Part shown: positions 55,401-64,000 of the stretch, in pieces
Layout of the letters: each line of letters begins with the position of its first letter
Position numbering within the stretch: the stretch's first letter is position 1
Source: Psychroflexus sediminis
Lineage (GTDB): Bacteria; Bacteroidota; Bacteroidia; Flavobacteriales; Flavobacteriaceae
Length of the DNA stretch: 64,000 bases
Direction: 5' to 3'
NCBI RefSeq assembly: GCF_900099815.1
Contig: NZ_FNCW01000007.1
Location: forward strand, 106,222-170,221
Position numbers and translations under genes: made by a program
Notes under the pieces: generated by a model
Seen by the model: the letters and a program-made list of their open reading frames with translations, nothing else
Databases searched by the model: none
Told to the model about the DNA's origin: nothing

Positions 55401-55615
55401 GGGATATTTACTTTCAGGATAAGCTTGTAAGACCAGATCGGGTAAATTTGAAGGGAAAAGATGCTTTTATCATCGATTATAAAACGGGGAAGCCATCAAA
55501 TCAGCATATAAGTCAGATCAATGAATATGCAGAAGCTTTGAGTAGTTTACAATATAATGTTAAGAAGAAACTCTTGGTTTACATTACCAATTCTATTGAA
55601 GTAAAGATTGTTTAA
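52469..55615 (+). CDS. addA: UvrD/Rep-type helicase-nuclease, AddA-like
   Basis: The 1048-residue protein has the superfamily 1 motifs: Walker A NASAGSGKTF (11-20), motif II FIDEFQDTSRMQWEN (about 391), motif III GDAKQSIYAWRGGD (about 428), HKSKGLQFPVV (motif V) and YVALTRAADELFI (motif VI). The C-terminus adds a PD-(D/E)XK nuclease (DRVNL ... AFIIDYKTGK, about 990-1012). With the AddB-like protein encoded at 58.3 kb it should form a double-strand-break resection complex that prepares ends for RecA. kbl follows after 21 bases. Confidence 0.93.
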   Translation: MPLQSNFTIFNASAGSGKTFKLAERYLTLLLSSPKNTSFQNILAITFTNKAVGEMKSRILEYLTLFSKGEPQLEGDAMFKLIRENTKLSSGQIQKKSYFILKEILDNYAAFEISTIDAFTHRIIRTFAKDLGLSMNFDIEMDTLQVLELAVERVVEKAGSDEELTEVLIDFALEKVNDDKSGNISLDIFEASKLLLNEKDEIFVSSLNAFGLEDFKQLKTRLAEDMNSITEKLKTIGDEFLMRLNKNGLEFKDFKGGWLPKFFEKLSEDHPGIGFDAKWQETIDEEDTYVNKKQSEDKKRLIFSMRDFIVEQYALSKKLFLDRKFFEKIHKNITQLSLLSAVNSEMELIKKEQNIMLISDFNKKISDEIKKQPAPFIFERLGEKFQHYFIDEFQDTSRMQWENLIPLTGNALASLFEGESPGTLTLVGDAKQSIYAWRGGDAHQFMNLSRGDSPFPIQPGLETLSTNFRSSQAIIKFNNEFFEYVGEHLKDESLKTLLKGKNLIQSAHKPEKGFVNLKFIKAKSTEERDQIYPIEVLDIIKKKQEQGFKLGDLCILVRKKKEGINIAEFLNQHEIPIISSETLLINSDEQVRFILELMSVLNDELDEISKAKILEALSIRLSYSEEERFNLLKKTLNKDQDLFWKTLNDLGFSFDPNHFHSLPFYDAVEYLIGHFGLDKTANAYLQFFLDEVFEFTLKQDGNLSAFLSHWSLQHEKKSIISTDNENAVQIMTVHKSKGLQFPVVIFPYAKQQIDDTKRSHLWVGLPEKFKLPVALITYPSKDIEHSLYSENYLNLIDHLEMENINILYVALTRAADELFILSEDDRDKNGGIKSNTFSGLFMGYLQKSQSINIEPDVDYHWGESITPEQDINTNERIEHKNLRFHSPSPHLDLSLVTTAGKLWNEELEKALEEGNLIHSLLSQIKSANAIDSSLSRHIDKGFIEQEKQEFYRKKVISIITHKDLADFFTEAYQVWTERDIYFQDKLVRPDRVNLKGKDAFIIDYKTGKPSNQHISQINEYAEALSSLQYNVKKKLLVYITNSIEVKIV

Positions 55616-55636
55616 ATTTGCAAAAAACAAAATAAT

Positions 55637-56839
55637 ATGTATTCAAATAAATTTCAAAAACAGCTATCAGAAGAACTTCAAAGCATAAAAGAGGATGGGC
55701 TTTACAAAAAAGAGCGCATCATTACCTCTCCACAAGGTGCTGAAATCACTTTGGATTCTGGAGAAAGTGTTTTGAATTTTTGCTCCAATAATTACCTGGG
55801 CTTATCATCTCACCCGGAGGTTGTAAAAGCAGCTAAAGATACGTTAGACAGTCATGGATTTGGCATGTCTAGTGTGAGATTTATCTGTGGAACTCAGGAT
55901 ATTCACAAAAAATTAGAAGAGGAGATTGCAGGTTTTTACGGTACTGAAGACACCATACTTTATGCCGCCTGTTTTGACGCAAACGGCGGAGTGTTTGAGC
56001 CGTTGCTGACTAAAGAAGATGCTATCATTTCAGACTCGCTCAACCATGCCTCCGTTATCGATGGGGTGAGATTATGTAAAGCGGCTCGATACAGGTATCA
56101 GAATGGAGATATGAATGATCTCGAAGCGCAACTGAAACAAGCAAAAGAAAACGGGGCTAGACATATTTTAATAGTCACAGACGGTGTCTTTTCTATGGAT
56201 GGCTTAGTGGCGCCACTTGATGAAATTTGTGACTTAGCCGATACCTATGAAGCTTTAGTTATGATAGATGAGTGTCATGCTACAGGATTTATTGGCGATA
56301 AAGGGATTGGCACTTTAGAAGAAAAAGGCGTTTTGGACAGAATAGACATTATCACAGGAACCCTGGGTAAGGCCCTTGGCGGAGCCATGGGAGGCTATAC
56401 TACCGGTAAGAAGGAAATCATCGACCTGTTAAGACAGAGGTCCAGACCTTATTTATTTTCAAATTCTTTAGCGCCTTCTATAGTTGGTGCAACTCTGAAA
56501 GTTTTTGAAATTATCAAAAATGACGATACTTTGAGAAAAAAATTAACAGAAAATACAGCTTATTTCAAAAAACATATCAAAGAAGCTGGTTTTGATATTA
56601 TAGATGGTGAATCTGCTATAGTTCCAGTCATGTTATATGACGCCAAACTATCTCAAGAAATGGCGTCAATGCTACTAAAAGAAGGGATTTACGTCATTGG
56701 TTTTTTCTATCCAGTGGTTCCAAAAGGCAAGGCAAGAATAAGGGTACAATTATCTGCAGCACACGATAAAATTCACCTGGATAAAGCTATTGAAGCCTTT
56801 ATCAAGGTGGGAAAAGACTTAAAAATTATTGAAAGTTAA
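55637..56839 (+). CDS. kbl: Glycine C-acetyltransferase (2-amino-3-ketobutyrate CoA ligase)
   Basis: The 400-residue PLP enzyme of the alpha-oxoamine synthase family has the PLP lysine K245 ([14 protein letters not shown]), the cofactor aspartate D211 (IDECHATGF) and [11 protein letters not shown] (50-60). It converts 2-amino-3-oxobutyrate and CoA to glycine and acetyl-CoA in threonine breakdown. The tdh gene is not adjacent, so a related synthase role cannot be excluded, but the sequence strongly resembles Kbl. Confidence 0.94.
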   Translation: MYSNKFQKQLSEELQSIKEDGLYKKERIITSPQGAEITLDSGESVLNFCSNNYLGLSSHPEVVKAAKDTLDSHGFGMSSVRFICGTQDIHKKLEEEIAGFYGTEDTILYAACFDANGGVFEPLLTKEDAIISDSLNHASVIDGVRLCKAARYRYQNGDMNDLEAQLKQAKENGARHILIVTDGVFSMDGLVAPLDEICDLADTYEALVMIDECHATGFIGDKGIGTLEEKGVLDRIDIITGTLGKALGGAMGGYTTGKKEIIDLLRQRSRPYLFSNSLAPSIVGATLKVFEIIKNDDTLRKKLTENTAYFKKHIKEAGFDIIDGESAIVPVMLYDAKLSQEMASMLLKEGIYVIGFFYPVVPKGKARIRVQLSAAHDKIHLDKAIEAFIKVGKDLKIIES

Positions 56840-56860
56840 CTTATTTAGCAATATTAATTT

Positions 56861-56868
56861 TACATTTG
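56861..56868 (+). promoter_or_regulatory. Putative ompA -7 box TACATTTG
   Basis: TACATTTG (TAnnTTTG) ends 43 bases before the ompA ATG, in the gap after kbl. Confidence 0.45.
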
Positions 56869-56911
56869 TTAACTATTGAACTAATTTATAGTAATCAAAA
56901 AATTAAAAGAC

Positions 56912-58285
56912 ATGAAGAAATTAAACACACTTTTTTTGCTTCTTGCGCTCATTATGGGAGTTGTAAGTACGCAAGCACAAGATCAAAACAACCCATGGGC
57001 TGTAGTCATAGGTACTAATGCTGTAGATTTTTATCCGGCAGCCAATGATAATATTCCGGGAGAAATTAATAGTGGTGATATATTTGACGAATATTTTAAT
57101 GTAACAGATCATTATAATATTGTTCCATCTTTATCATTTTTAGAAGTAAAAAGATATGTAGGAGATGGTTTTTCTGCCAGAGTTTTTGGTTCTATTAATC
57201 AAATAGATAAACTAGGGGATGTAAGCGCCGATGACTTGAGTTTCTATAACTTGGGTGCTGGAATTGATTACAATTTCAAAGAATTATTAAATTCTGATGT
57301 GATTGATCCTTTCTTAGGAATAGGTGTAGGTTACTTTTGGTTGGATGATAATGGAGCCTCTACTTTTGACAGTGACTTAGGTATTAATTTTTGGTTTTCA
57401 GACTATGTTGCGTTCACAGTGAAATCATCTTATAAAACTGCATTTGAAGATGATAATTTCGATTATTTCCAACATACAGCTGGTCTAACTATCGCTTTCG
57501 GAGGAACCGATACTGATGGTGATGGCGTATATGATAAAAATGATGACTGTCCTGATACTCCAGGTTTAGTGGAATTTAATGGTTGCCCAGACTCTGATGG
57601 TGATGGTATCACTGATTCAGAAGATGAATGCCCTAACACAGCAGGTCTTGCAGAATTTAACGGTTGCCCAGATACTGATGGTGACGGTATTGCAGATCCA
57701 AAAGATGAGTGTCCTGACGAAGCTGGTTCAAAAATGTTGAACGGATGTCCTGATGCTGATGATGACGGTTTAGCAGATAAGGAGGATGAATGTCCTAATG
57801 AAGCCGGCCCAGAAGCAAACAATGGATGCCCTTATCCAGATACAGATAACGATGGTGTATTAGACAAAGATGACATGTGCCCAGATGTTGCCGGTACAGT
57901 ATCAAACAATGGTTGTCCAGAAGTTACTGAAGAGGTTCAAAAAGAATTGAACGAGTATGCTAAAACCATTAACTTTAACACAGGTGAAACAACTATTACT
58001 GAAGATTCTGCAGAAGCTTTAGAAGCAATTATAGCAATTTTGGACGAATATCCTAATGCTAAATTTACAGTTGAGGGACATACTGATAGCGTTGGAAGTG
58101 CTCAAAATAACATGAGACTTTCTGAAGCTAGAGCTCTGTCTGTAAAAGCTTATTTAGTTGAAAACGGTGTAGATGAGTTTAGATTATCATCTGCTGGTTA
58201 CGGCGAAGAAAGACCAGTTGCTACCAACGATACTAGAGCTGGAAGAGCAGAAAACAGAAGAGTTGAAATTAATTTGAAAAAGTAA
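56912..58285 (+). CDS. OmpA family outer-membrane protein with thrombospondin type-3 repeats
   Basis: The 457-residue protein has a signal peptide (about 1-22, ending TQAQ), a beta-barrel-like N-terminal domain (about 25-198), five 27-residue calcium-binding type-3 repeats (DTDGDG...DxCP, about 200-336) and a C-terminal OmpA peptidoglycan-binding domain (about 345-457; [10 protein letters not shown] and [12 protein letters not shown]). It anchors the outer membrane to peptidoglycan. It has its own promoter box and a strong terminator although it sits between the addA and addB genes. Confidence 0.95.
   Translation: MKKLNTLFLLLALIMGVVSTQAQDQNNPWAVVIGTNAVDFYPAANDNIPGEINSGDIFDEYFNVTDHYNIVPSLSFLEVKRYVGDGFSARVFGSINQIDKLGDVSADDLSFYNLGAGIDYNFKELLNSDVIDPFLGIGVGYFWLDDNGASTFDSDLGINFWFSDYVAFTVKSSYKTAFEDDNFDYFQHTAGLTIAFGGTDTDGDGVYDKNDDCPDTPGLVEFNGCPDSDGDGITDSEDECPNTAGLAEFNGCPDTDGDGIADPKDECPDEAGSKMLNGCPDADDDGLADKEDECPNEAGPEANNGCPYPDTDNDGVLDKDDMCPDVAGTVSNNGCPEVTEEVQKELNEYAKTINFNTGETTITEDSAEALEAIIAILDEYPNAKFTVEGHTDSVGSAQNNMRLSEARALSVKAYLVENGVDEFRLSSAGYGEERPVATNDTRAGRAENRRVEINLKK
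57509..57919 (+). repeat. Five 81-bp tandem units coding for thrombospondin type-3 repeats
   Basis: Five in-frame units of 27 codons, the fourth extended by two codons (YP), each read D-x-D-x-DG ... D-x-CP ... NGCP. They are diverged at DNA level and reflect protein structure rather than a mobile or CRISPR repeat. Confidence 0.9.
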
Positions 58286-58306
58286 TTAATTTTAAAATTT
58301 AAGTTT

Positions 58307-58333
58307 AAAAACACCCCAAGCAGGGGTGTTTTT
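58307..58333 (+). terminator. Terminator after ompA
   Basis: A perfect 11-bp stem (AAAAACACCCC / GGGGTGTTTTT) with a five-base loop is followed by more T. It ends only 12 bases before the addB ATG. Confidence 0.92.
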
Positions 58334-58345
58334 TTATTTTTGCCT

Positions 58346-61045
58346 ATGGAAAGTTTTATAACCGATGTTGTTTCAAAATTAAAGGCAAAAGACCTAAATC
58401 AGAGTCATTTTATCCTCCCCAGCAGAAGAGCAGCACAGGCTTTTTCAAAAGAACTTTTTCTAAGTCAACATGAAAGCTTTCTGGCTCCGCCTATACAGAG
58501 TATTGAGGAGTTTATCGAGACCGTTGCTGAGGTTAAACTCATAAGTAATTTGGAAACTATCTTTCTCTTCTATGAAGTATATCAAGATCTTACACACCCT
58601 AATAAGCAGGAACCTCTAGATCAAGTTTATAACTGGGGACAATCTATTGTTCAGGATTTTAATGAAATAGACCGGTATCAAATTGATGCCGATCAGTTTT
58701 TTGGAAACCTTAAAGCTATAAAGGATTTGGAGCACTGGTCGAAATCTGATGTTAAAACAGATTTGGTCAAAAACTATATTGAATTTTGGGAAAGCCTGCC
58801 TAAATATTATCATGAATTAAAGGCAAAATTAAAAGCAGACAAAAAAGCTTATCAGGGGATGGCTTACCAGGAAGCGGCTTCTAACATTAAAGATTTTATC
58901 AATTCCAATGAGGCTAAATTTTACTTTATCGGTTTTAATGCGCTCAATACCTGTGAGGAAACTATCTTTCAATATATTCTAGAACAGCAAAGAGGAGATG
59001 TTTTTTGGGATATAGACAACTATCTTTTGACAGAGCATACTGCAGGAATCTTTATGAGGAGCTATTCCAAAACCTGGCCTATATATGCTGATACGGCTTT
59101 AAAAGCATCAACAACCAGCTATTCCAATAAAAAAACCATAGGTCTCTACGGCGTTTCAAAACAGATTGGTCAAGCAAAACTCGTAGGCGACCTTCTTTCT
59201 GAAATGACCCATGAAGAACTCGATAAAACAGCCTTGATCCTTGGAGATGAAAGCCTGCTTCAACCCCTTCTTAACTCTCTGCCCAAAAATATAAGTAAGG
59301 TCAATGTTACCATGGGATTGCCGCTAAGCAGCACCAATCTAGCTTCATTGTTTGAAAGCCTTTTTAAAATAAGGTCTTTAAATCAAAATGAATTGCACTA
59401 TAAAATCCTTTTTGAATTGATTGAACATCCAAGCCTCAAGAAGGCTTATCACAAAGAATTGCAGCTAATTCGAAAAGATTTGAATACCAATAATATCGTC
59501 TTTCAATCTAAACAGGATTTTTTCCGAAAATGGAATCGATTGGATGACTCCCTGTTGAATATCTTAAAACTAAGTTTAAACAACACCAATTCAACAGTTG
59601 ATGAATTTCTAAATACCTGTTTGGAGCTTATAGAATTGCTAAAGCCTCATTTTCAGGATGAAAAACTTTCTCTTGAATACCTATTTGGATTTAAAAAACT
59701 GTTCATCAAGCTAAAAAACCTACTGACTAAAACAGAGTTGATAAAGGAATTTAAGGTTTTTCACCAAATTTATCAGGACACCTTATCTTCAGAAACTTTA
59801 GATTTCGAAGGCTCGCCTTACGAAGGCTTACAGATTATGGGAATGCTTGAGACCAGGGTTTTAGATTTTGAAAACATCATCATCACTTCGGTCAACGAAG
59901 GGGTTTTACCCTCAGGAAAATCGCAAAACAGCTTTATTCCTTTCGACTTAAAGAAGGCGTATAAACTTCCCACTTATAAAGAAAAAGATGCTGTGTATGC
60001 CTATCATTTTTTTAGGTTGGTCCAAAGAGCTAAAAACTGCCATTTCATTTTCAACAATTCTACTTCAGGTATAGAAAAAGCCGAAAAAAGCAGATTTATA
60101 ACTCAATTGGAGACCTTCAAACTGCCTCAACATTTCATTAAGAGTTATGCAGTTTCTGCAAACACTAATCTTAACGAAACCTCACGTGAAGTTATCACCA
60201 AAACCCCGGAGATGATGACTCAGCTCAGGACGTTATTTGCCAGCGGCATTTCCCCCTCTGCTTTGACAGCTTACATCAGGAACCCCATAGATTTTTACAA
60301 CCGGTATGTTTTAGGCTTAAATGAAGTAGAGGATATAGAAGAAGATATCTCCCATAAAACACTTGGCACTGTCATTCATGATTGCCTGGATCTTTTATAC
60401 AGAAAGTATGTAGGGAAAATTTTAAAGGAGACCGACATTGAGCAAATGCTCAATTCTTATCCTAAAATCATGACTTTGCTTTTTGAAGAAAGATTTCAGG
60501 AAGAAAGCTTGCGACACGGCAGAAATTTAATCGATTTTGAAATCGCTAAGCATCAGGTCAAGCGTTTTCTGACTCAAGAGAAAAAATTGGTAAAAGCGAA
60601 TGCCTTAAAAATTATCGAGCTGGAAATTAAACATGAATCGTATTTTAAGGTTGGAGGTTTAGACTTCAATGTTAAGTTGAGAGGAACGGTAGATCGGGTG
60701 GATTTACTCAACGACCAATTAAGAATAATAGATTACAAAACAGGAAAAGTGGAGGCAAAACAACTGAAAATTCCAAAAGAATGGCAAGGATTTAGTGAAG
60801 ATTATAGCTATTCCAAAGCCTTCCAGGTCTTGTTTTATGCCCTGCTCAAAGAAAAAGATTTAGGTGAAAATGCAGAAGCAGGCATTATTTCCTTCAAAAA
60901 TCTTAATTCTGGATTGATGTCATGTGCTGTACCAAAATCGAATAAAAATTTAAAAGAATTAGTAGGGGAATTTAAAATTGAATTAGAAGCTTTAATTTTG
61001 GAAATATTAAATTCAGAAATTCCCTTCACAGAAAAACCTGTTTAA
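58346..61045 (+). CDS. addB: PD-(D/E)XK nuclease family protein, AddB-like
   Basis: The ATG at 58346 (MESFITDVVSKLK) gives 899 residues. The N-terminal half is a degenerate UvrD-like fold without a Walker A motif (FILPSRRAAQAFSKEL), as expected for the non-motor subunit. A superfamily-like MGMLETRVLDFENIIITSVNEG lies in the middle, and a RecB-family nuclease (TVDRVDLL ... RIIDYKTGK, about 790-815) at the end. The Fe-S cysteines of Firmicute AddB appear absent: the first position reads YIRNPIDFY. It is the presumed partner of AddA and is 14 bases from recJ. Confidence 0.87.
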   Translation: MESFITDVVSKLKAKDLNQSHFILPSRRAAQAFSKELFLSQHESFLAPPIQSIEEFIETVAEVKLISNLETIFLFYEVYQDLTHPNKQEPLDQVYNWGQSIVQDFNEIDRYQIDADQFFGNLKAIKDLEHWSKSDVKTDLVKNYIEFWESLPKYYHELKAKLKADKKAYQGMAYQEAASNIKDFINSNEAKFYFIGFNALNTCEETIFQYILEQQRGDVFWDIDNYLLTEHTAGIFMRSYSKTWPIYADTALKASTTSYSNKKTIGLYGVSKQIGQAKLVGDLLSEMTHEELDKTALILGDESLLQPLLNSLPKNISKVNVTMGLPLSSTNLASLFESLFKIRSLNQNELHYKILFELIEHPSLKKAYHKELQLIRKDLNTNNIVFQSKQDFFRKWNRLDDSLLNILKLSLNNTNSTVDEFLNTCLELIELLKPHFQDEKLSLEYLFGFKKLFIKLKNLLTKTELIKEFKVFHQIYQDTLSSETLDFEGSPYEGLQIMGMLETRVLDFENIIITSVNEGVLPSGKSQNSFIPFDLKKAYKLPTYKEKDAVYAYHFFRLVQRAKNCHFIFNNSTSGIEKAEKSRFITQLETFKLPQHFIKSYAVSANTNLNETSREVITKTPEMMTQLRTLFASGISPSALTAYIRNPIDFYNRYVLGLNEVEDIEEDISHKTLGTVIHDCLDLLYRKYVGKILKETDIEQMLNSYPKIMTLLFEERFQEESLRHGRNLIDFEIAKHQVKRFLTQEKKLVKANALKIIELEIKHESYFKVGGLDFNVKLRGTVDRVDLLNDQLRIIDYKTGKVEAKQLKIPKEWQGFSEDYSYSKAFQVLFYALLKEKDLGENAEAGIISFKNLNSGLMSCAVPKSNKNLKELVGEFKIELEALILEILNSEIPFTEKPV

Positions 61046-61059
61046 AGCAAGACAAGAAT

Positions 61060-62754
61060 ATGCGCTGGACCTTAATAGAAAGAGCCGAGGCTTCCAAAAT
61101 AAATCACCTCCAAGAGTCTATAGGTGTGGATGAAACCACTGCAGAACTTCTTGTCAAACGAGGCATTGAAAGCTTTGAAAATGCGAGAAACTTTTTCAGG
61201 CCAAGTTTAGAAAAGCTACACGATCCCTTTTTGATGAAAGGCATGGATGAAGCCAGTGATTTTATACTTCAAAAACGCAATGAAAAGAAGCCCATCATGG
61301 TTTTTGGAGATTATGATGTAGATGGAACAACGAGTGTTGCTTTGATGAGTACCTACTTAAAAAGTTTAGGCTTCAATGTATTAAGCTATATCCCCGATCG
61401 GTACCAGGAGGGTTATGGCGTTTCTTACCAGGGAATAGATCACGCGAAAGTCAATGGAATAGACCTTATAATTGCTCTTGACTGTGGCATTAAAGCGATT
61501 GAGAAAATAAGGTATGCCAAAGACTTAGGAATAGACTTTATCATTTGCGATCACCACAGACCCGGAGAAGAAGTCCCGGAAGCGGTAGCTGTTTTGGATC
61601 CAAAACAAGAAGACTGCAGTTATCCTTTTGATGAACTTTGCGGCTGTGGTGTTGGATTTAAACTCGTACAAGCCTTACAAATGAAATTGGGTAAACCACA
61701 AAAAGAAATCTATACATACCTTGACCTTGTCGCCACAGCTATCGGCTCGGATATCGTTCCTATCACAGGGGAAAATAGAATTCTTGCTCATTTTGGTTTA
61801 AAGCTGATCAACTCAAGAAGACGGCCTGCCTTTAAAGCCATTTTGGAACAAACCAAAAAGAGAGAGCTCACCATCACCGATGTGGTCTTTATGATTGGAC
61901 CGAGAATTAACGCTGCAGGAAGAATGAAACATGGCCTGCTTGCCACCGAACTGCTTTGCGAAACCGATCTTGAAAAGGTTAAAACTCTGGCGCAAGACAT
62001 CGAACTCTATAACGCCAGCAGAAAAGATGCAGACCGCAGCATTACTGAAGAAGCCCTACAACTCATTAAAGATCACAAGGAAGAAGAACGATTTACCACA
62101 GTGGTATATCAATCCCACTGGCATAAAGGAGTGATAGGCATCGTGGCCTCTCGACTTACAGAAACTTACTATAGGCCTACTTTGGTGTTTACCAAGAGCG
62201 GAGAGAAATTGGCTGCTTCAGCAAGATCTGTCAAAGGCTTTGATGTTTATGAAGCGCTGGAAAGCTCTTCAGAATTTATTGAACAGTTTGGAGGTCATAA
62301 ATATGCTGCTGGTTTAACCCTTGAAGAAAAAAACTTCGAAAAGTTTAAGTCTAAGTTTGAGCAAGTTGTCAGATCAAGCATAAACCCTGATTTACTCACT
62401 CCGGAAATTCCCTACGATACTGAAATCCAATTTGAGGAAATCACTCCAAAGTTCATCAGGATTCTGAAACAGTTCGCCCCTTTTGGTCCGAGAAATATGA
62501 AACCTACCTTCGTTTCCAAAAACGTGTCAACCACTGGTTTTGTAAAAGCTTTAGGCGAAGATGGACTTCACCTGAAAGCTAATTTGGTTCAAAAGGGAAT
62601 GGTTATTACAGCCATCGGTTTTGGCTTAGGTGATAAAAAAGAAATCATGGACTCCAAAGAAGCTTTTGATATTATTTTCACCCTTGAAGAAAACGAATGG
62701 AACGGCACGGTAAGTCTTCAGCTAAATCTAAAAGATCTCAGAAAATCAATTTAG
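61060..62754 (+). CDS. recJ: Single-stranded-DNA-specific exonuclease RecJ
   Basis: The 564-residue DHH-family 5'-3' exonuclease has motif I FGDYDVDGTTS (D84, D86, D88), motif III CDHHRPGEE (D164-H166) and the DHHA1 region GGHKYAAGLTLEE (about 415). RecJ resects single strands for RecA-dependent repair. It lies directly after the AddB-like gene, so recombination functions are clustered. Confidence 0.96.
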   Translation: MRWTLIERAEASKINHLQESIGVDETTAELLVKRGIESFENARNFFRPSLEKLHDPFLMKGMDEASDFILQKRNEKKPIMVFGDYDVDGTTSVALMSTYLKSLGFNVLSYIPDRYQEGYGVSYQGIDHAKVNGIDLIIALDCGIKAIEKIRYAKDLGIDFIICDHHRPGEEVPEAVAVLDPKQEDCSYPFDELCGCGVGFKLVQALQMKLGKPQKEIYTYLDLVATAIGSDIVPITGENRILAHFGLKLINSRRRPAFKAILEQTKKRELTITDVVFMIGPRINAAGRMKHGLLATELLCETDLEKVKTLAQDIELYNASRKDADRSITEEALQLIKDHKEEERFTTVVYQSHWHKGVIGIVASRLTETYYRPTLVFTKSGEKLAASARSVKGFDVYEALESSSEFIEQFGGHKYAAGLTLEEKNFEKFKSKFEQVVRSSINPDLLTPEIPYDTEIQFEEITPKFIRILKQFAPFGPRNMKPTFVSKNVSTTGFVKALGEDGLHLKANLVQKGMVITAIGFGLGDKKEIMDSKEAFDIIFTLEENEWNGTVSLQLNLKDLRKSI

Positions 62755-62765
62755 TTACAATTCCT

Positions 62766-62773
62766 TAACTTTG
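62766..62773 (+). promoter_or_regulatory. Putative -7 box TAACTTTG before the LysE-type gene
   Basis: TAACTTTG (TAnnTTTG) lies 24 bases before the ATG of the transporter gene, after the recJ stop. Confidence 0.4.
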
Positions 62774-62796
62774 ATCTATAAACTGAACAAGACTTG

Positions 62797-63519
62797 ATGT
62801 TACAAGACATACTTTCAGGAATTCCTTTGGGGTTTTTCTTGGCCTTTATGGTGGGACCAGCCTTCTTTGTGTTACTTGAAACCGCTGCTATGCGTGGGTT
62901 TAGAGCAGCTCTAGCCTTTGATATAGGTGTTATTGTGGCTGATGTCGTCTTCATTTTTATAGCTTATTTCAGTACTAATCAATTGCTGAGAAGTATTAAG
63001 GACGATCCCGCTCTTTTTATTTTTGGAGGAAGCATACTTACGATTTATGGGATCATTGCGTACATCAAAGCTAGAAGAGCAACCTATACCCAGGCTGATT
63101 TTGAAGTTCAAAAGCTCAAACGAAAAGATTTCTTCGGAATTGTAATAAAAGGCTTTTTGCTCAACTTTATCAATATTGGCGTATTAGGATTTTGGCTGGG
63201 TTTGTTGATCATTTTTGGCCCTTCCTTAGAAATGGAAGGCTCCAGACTTATTGTGTTTTTTACAAGCATTATTGTAACTTACTTAGTCGTCGATATCTTC
63301 AAAATACTGCTAGCTAAAAGGTTGAATAAAAAACTAACCCCAAAACGAATTACACTCTTTAAAAAAGGGATTAGTTTTTTATTGATTGTCTTCGGAATCA
63401 TACTGATTTTGAGAGGAGTTATGCCTGAACAAATGAACGACATTGAAGATAATTTTGAAAATACGGCCATGAATTCAAAGGCCAAAAAAGTAGTTGAGGA
63501 AGTCGTTAAGCCATTTTAA
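62797..63519 (+). CDS. LysE family translocator
   Basis: The protein (240 residues from the ATG at 62797) has about six membrane helices and begins ILSGIPLGFFLAFMVGPAFF, with the G-x-x-x-G-P motif of LysE/RhtB amino-acid exporters. A charged loop (about 90-110, RRATYTQADFEVQKLKRKD) divides the two halves. The cargo is probably an amino acid or related metabolite. A charged C-terminal tail (about 213-240) is longer than in many family members. Confidence 0.85.
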   Translation: MLQDILSGIPLGFFLAFMVGPAFFVLLETAAMRGFRAALAFDIGVIVADVVFIFIAYFSTNQLLRSIKDDPALFIFGGSILTIYGIIAYIKARRATYTQADFEVQKLKRKDFFGIVIKGFLLNFINIGVLGFWLGLLIIFGPSLEMEGSRLIVFFTSIIVTYLVVDIFKILLAKRLNKKLTPKRITLFKKGISFLLIVFGIILILRGVMPEQMNDIEDNFENTAMNSKAKKVVEEVVKPF

Positions 63520-63951
63520 GGCCTTAAAAATCCACCCCTCGGTTAAAGATGTTTTTTTAAAATCAGAAAGCGCTTTCTATTTCTTGTAATAATGTCCAAA
63601 TCGTAAAAAATTCCATTATTTAATTCTAATTATTATTCATACTTTATAAGTACTCCTTTGCGTGTTTTATAGATCAATACAGCTTATATTCCATAAAATA
63701 TACGTTTTTCTGAACTCCATTTATATCCATTGATTAACAGAAATCTTATTCAGTCGGTGTTATATAAGTAAAATTAAATTTTGAAAAAAAATCATGTTGT
63801 GGATAATCCATCTGAAATAAAAAAGAAGCAAATGAAATAAGACTCCATGGGTATTGTTTTAAAAGCAGCTGGTATCTCAAAGCCTTGGCAGAACCGCTAT
63901 CAACTTATGAAAACAGAGGTTTTCCCATGTGGGCAAAAAACTGGAAATAAA
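63520..63951. other. Intergenic region without a supported gene
   Basis: This is AT-rich, non-coding-looking sequence after the LysE-type gene. It contains a 14-base perfect palindrome (AGAAAGCGCTTTCT, 63565-63578) and, at its right side, a 37-codon open frame on the plus strand (63848-63961) without a recognisable product. No tRNA or named RNA was recognised. Confidence 0.5.
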
Positions 63952-63980
63952 AAAGCCTAACTTAATAATAGTCAGGCTTT
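63952..63980 (-). terminator. Terminator of a minus-strand gene beyond the right edge
   Basis: Read on the minus strand, a 10-bp stem with one mismatch (AAAGCCTGAC / GTTAGGCTTT) and a nine-base loop is followed by TTTTATTT. It implies a leftward gene ending at or just beyond the right edge of the window. Confidence 0.65.
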
Positions 63981-64000
63981 ATTAGGTTTAACTTTGAGGT

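Noticed and set aside
57463..57919. Regular 81-base periodicity resembling a repeat array or CRISPR
   Set aside because: The units are continuous, in frame and encode thrombospondin type-3 calcium repeats of OmpA; there are no spacers.
63565..63578. Perfect palindrome AGAAAGCGCTTTCT after the LysE-type gene
   Set aside because: It has no loop to form a terminator hairpin and no gene nearby that it would control; kept only as a note in the intergenic entry.

Overview
The window is chromosomal DNA from a member of the Bacteroidota, most likely a marine-type flavobacterium (family Flavobacteriaceae). The signs are: two type IX secretion/gliding genes (sprE/porW and porZ, the latter with its own C-terminal sorting domain), CarboxypepD_reg-type TonB-dependent receptors, OmpA with thrombospondin type-3 repeats, an F-type ATPase operon ordered B-E-F-H-A-G without the beta and epsilon genes, DUF families confined to Flavobacteriia, low G+C, AT-rich leaders in place of strong Shine-Dalgarno sites, and TAnnTTTG promoter boxes upstream of many genes. 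I do not assign a genus. No rRNA, tRNA, CRISPR array, prophage or insertion sequence was seen.

Layout. 1-2.4 kb: the 5' end of tadA, then an accessory patch of imperfect repeats with inverted arms that surrounds a GxxExxY-family gene and a TonB-like gene. 2.4-6 kb: dxs, convergent with a PPP-type phosphatase and an AlbA_2-domain gene. 6.1-13.4 kb: two TonB-dependent receptor genes sharing a near-identical leader; the first is followed by a lipoprotein built of four degenerate repeats. 13.6-14.9 kb: an M23 peptidase lipoprotein. 15-20 kb: the ATP synthase operon with a terminator-like hairpin after atpE. 20.1-23.6 kb: sprE, bactofilin, AtpZ-like and a DUF6168-like membrane protein. 23.7-25.9 kb: an ABC exporter pair. 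26-31.6 kb: tandem M14 peptidases (one apparently dead), 3-hydroxyanthranilate dioxygenase and an ALDH7-type dehydrogenase. 31.8-34.7 kb: fabH-accB-accC. 34.8-39.3 kb: hemF, a cystathionine gamma-synthase/lyase, an outer-membrane protein and gdhA. 39.4-45.9 kb: porZ-recO, a TerB-DnaJ protein, bacilliredoxin, plsC, an HD protein and pdeM. 46-51.6 kb: a PaaK-like ligase, purD, DUF6341/DUF6427-like and DUF4254 genes and a GT9 heptosyltransferase. 51.7-63.5 kb: sodA, addA-like helicase/nuclease, kbl, ompA, addB-like nuclease, recJ and a LysE-type transporter.

Most of the window is conserved housekeeping. The parts that reward a second look are the repeat patch at 0.1-2.3 kb, the M14 pair in which one partner has lost or transposed every catalytic residue, the receptor plus four-repeat lipoprotein, the shared leader of the two receptor genes, and the hairpin that may set c-ring stoichiometry in the atp operon. 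I saw no complete new defence or mobile system.
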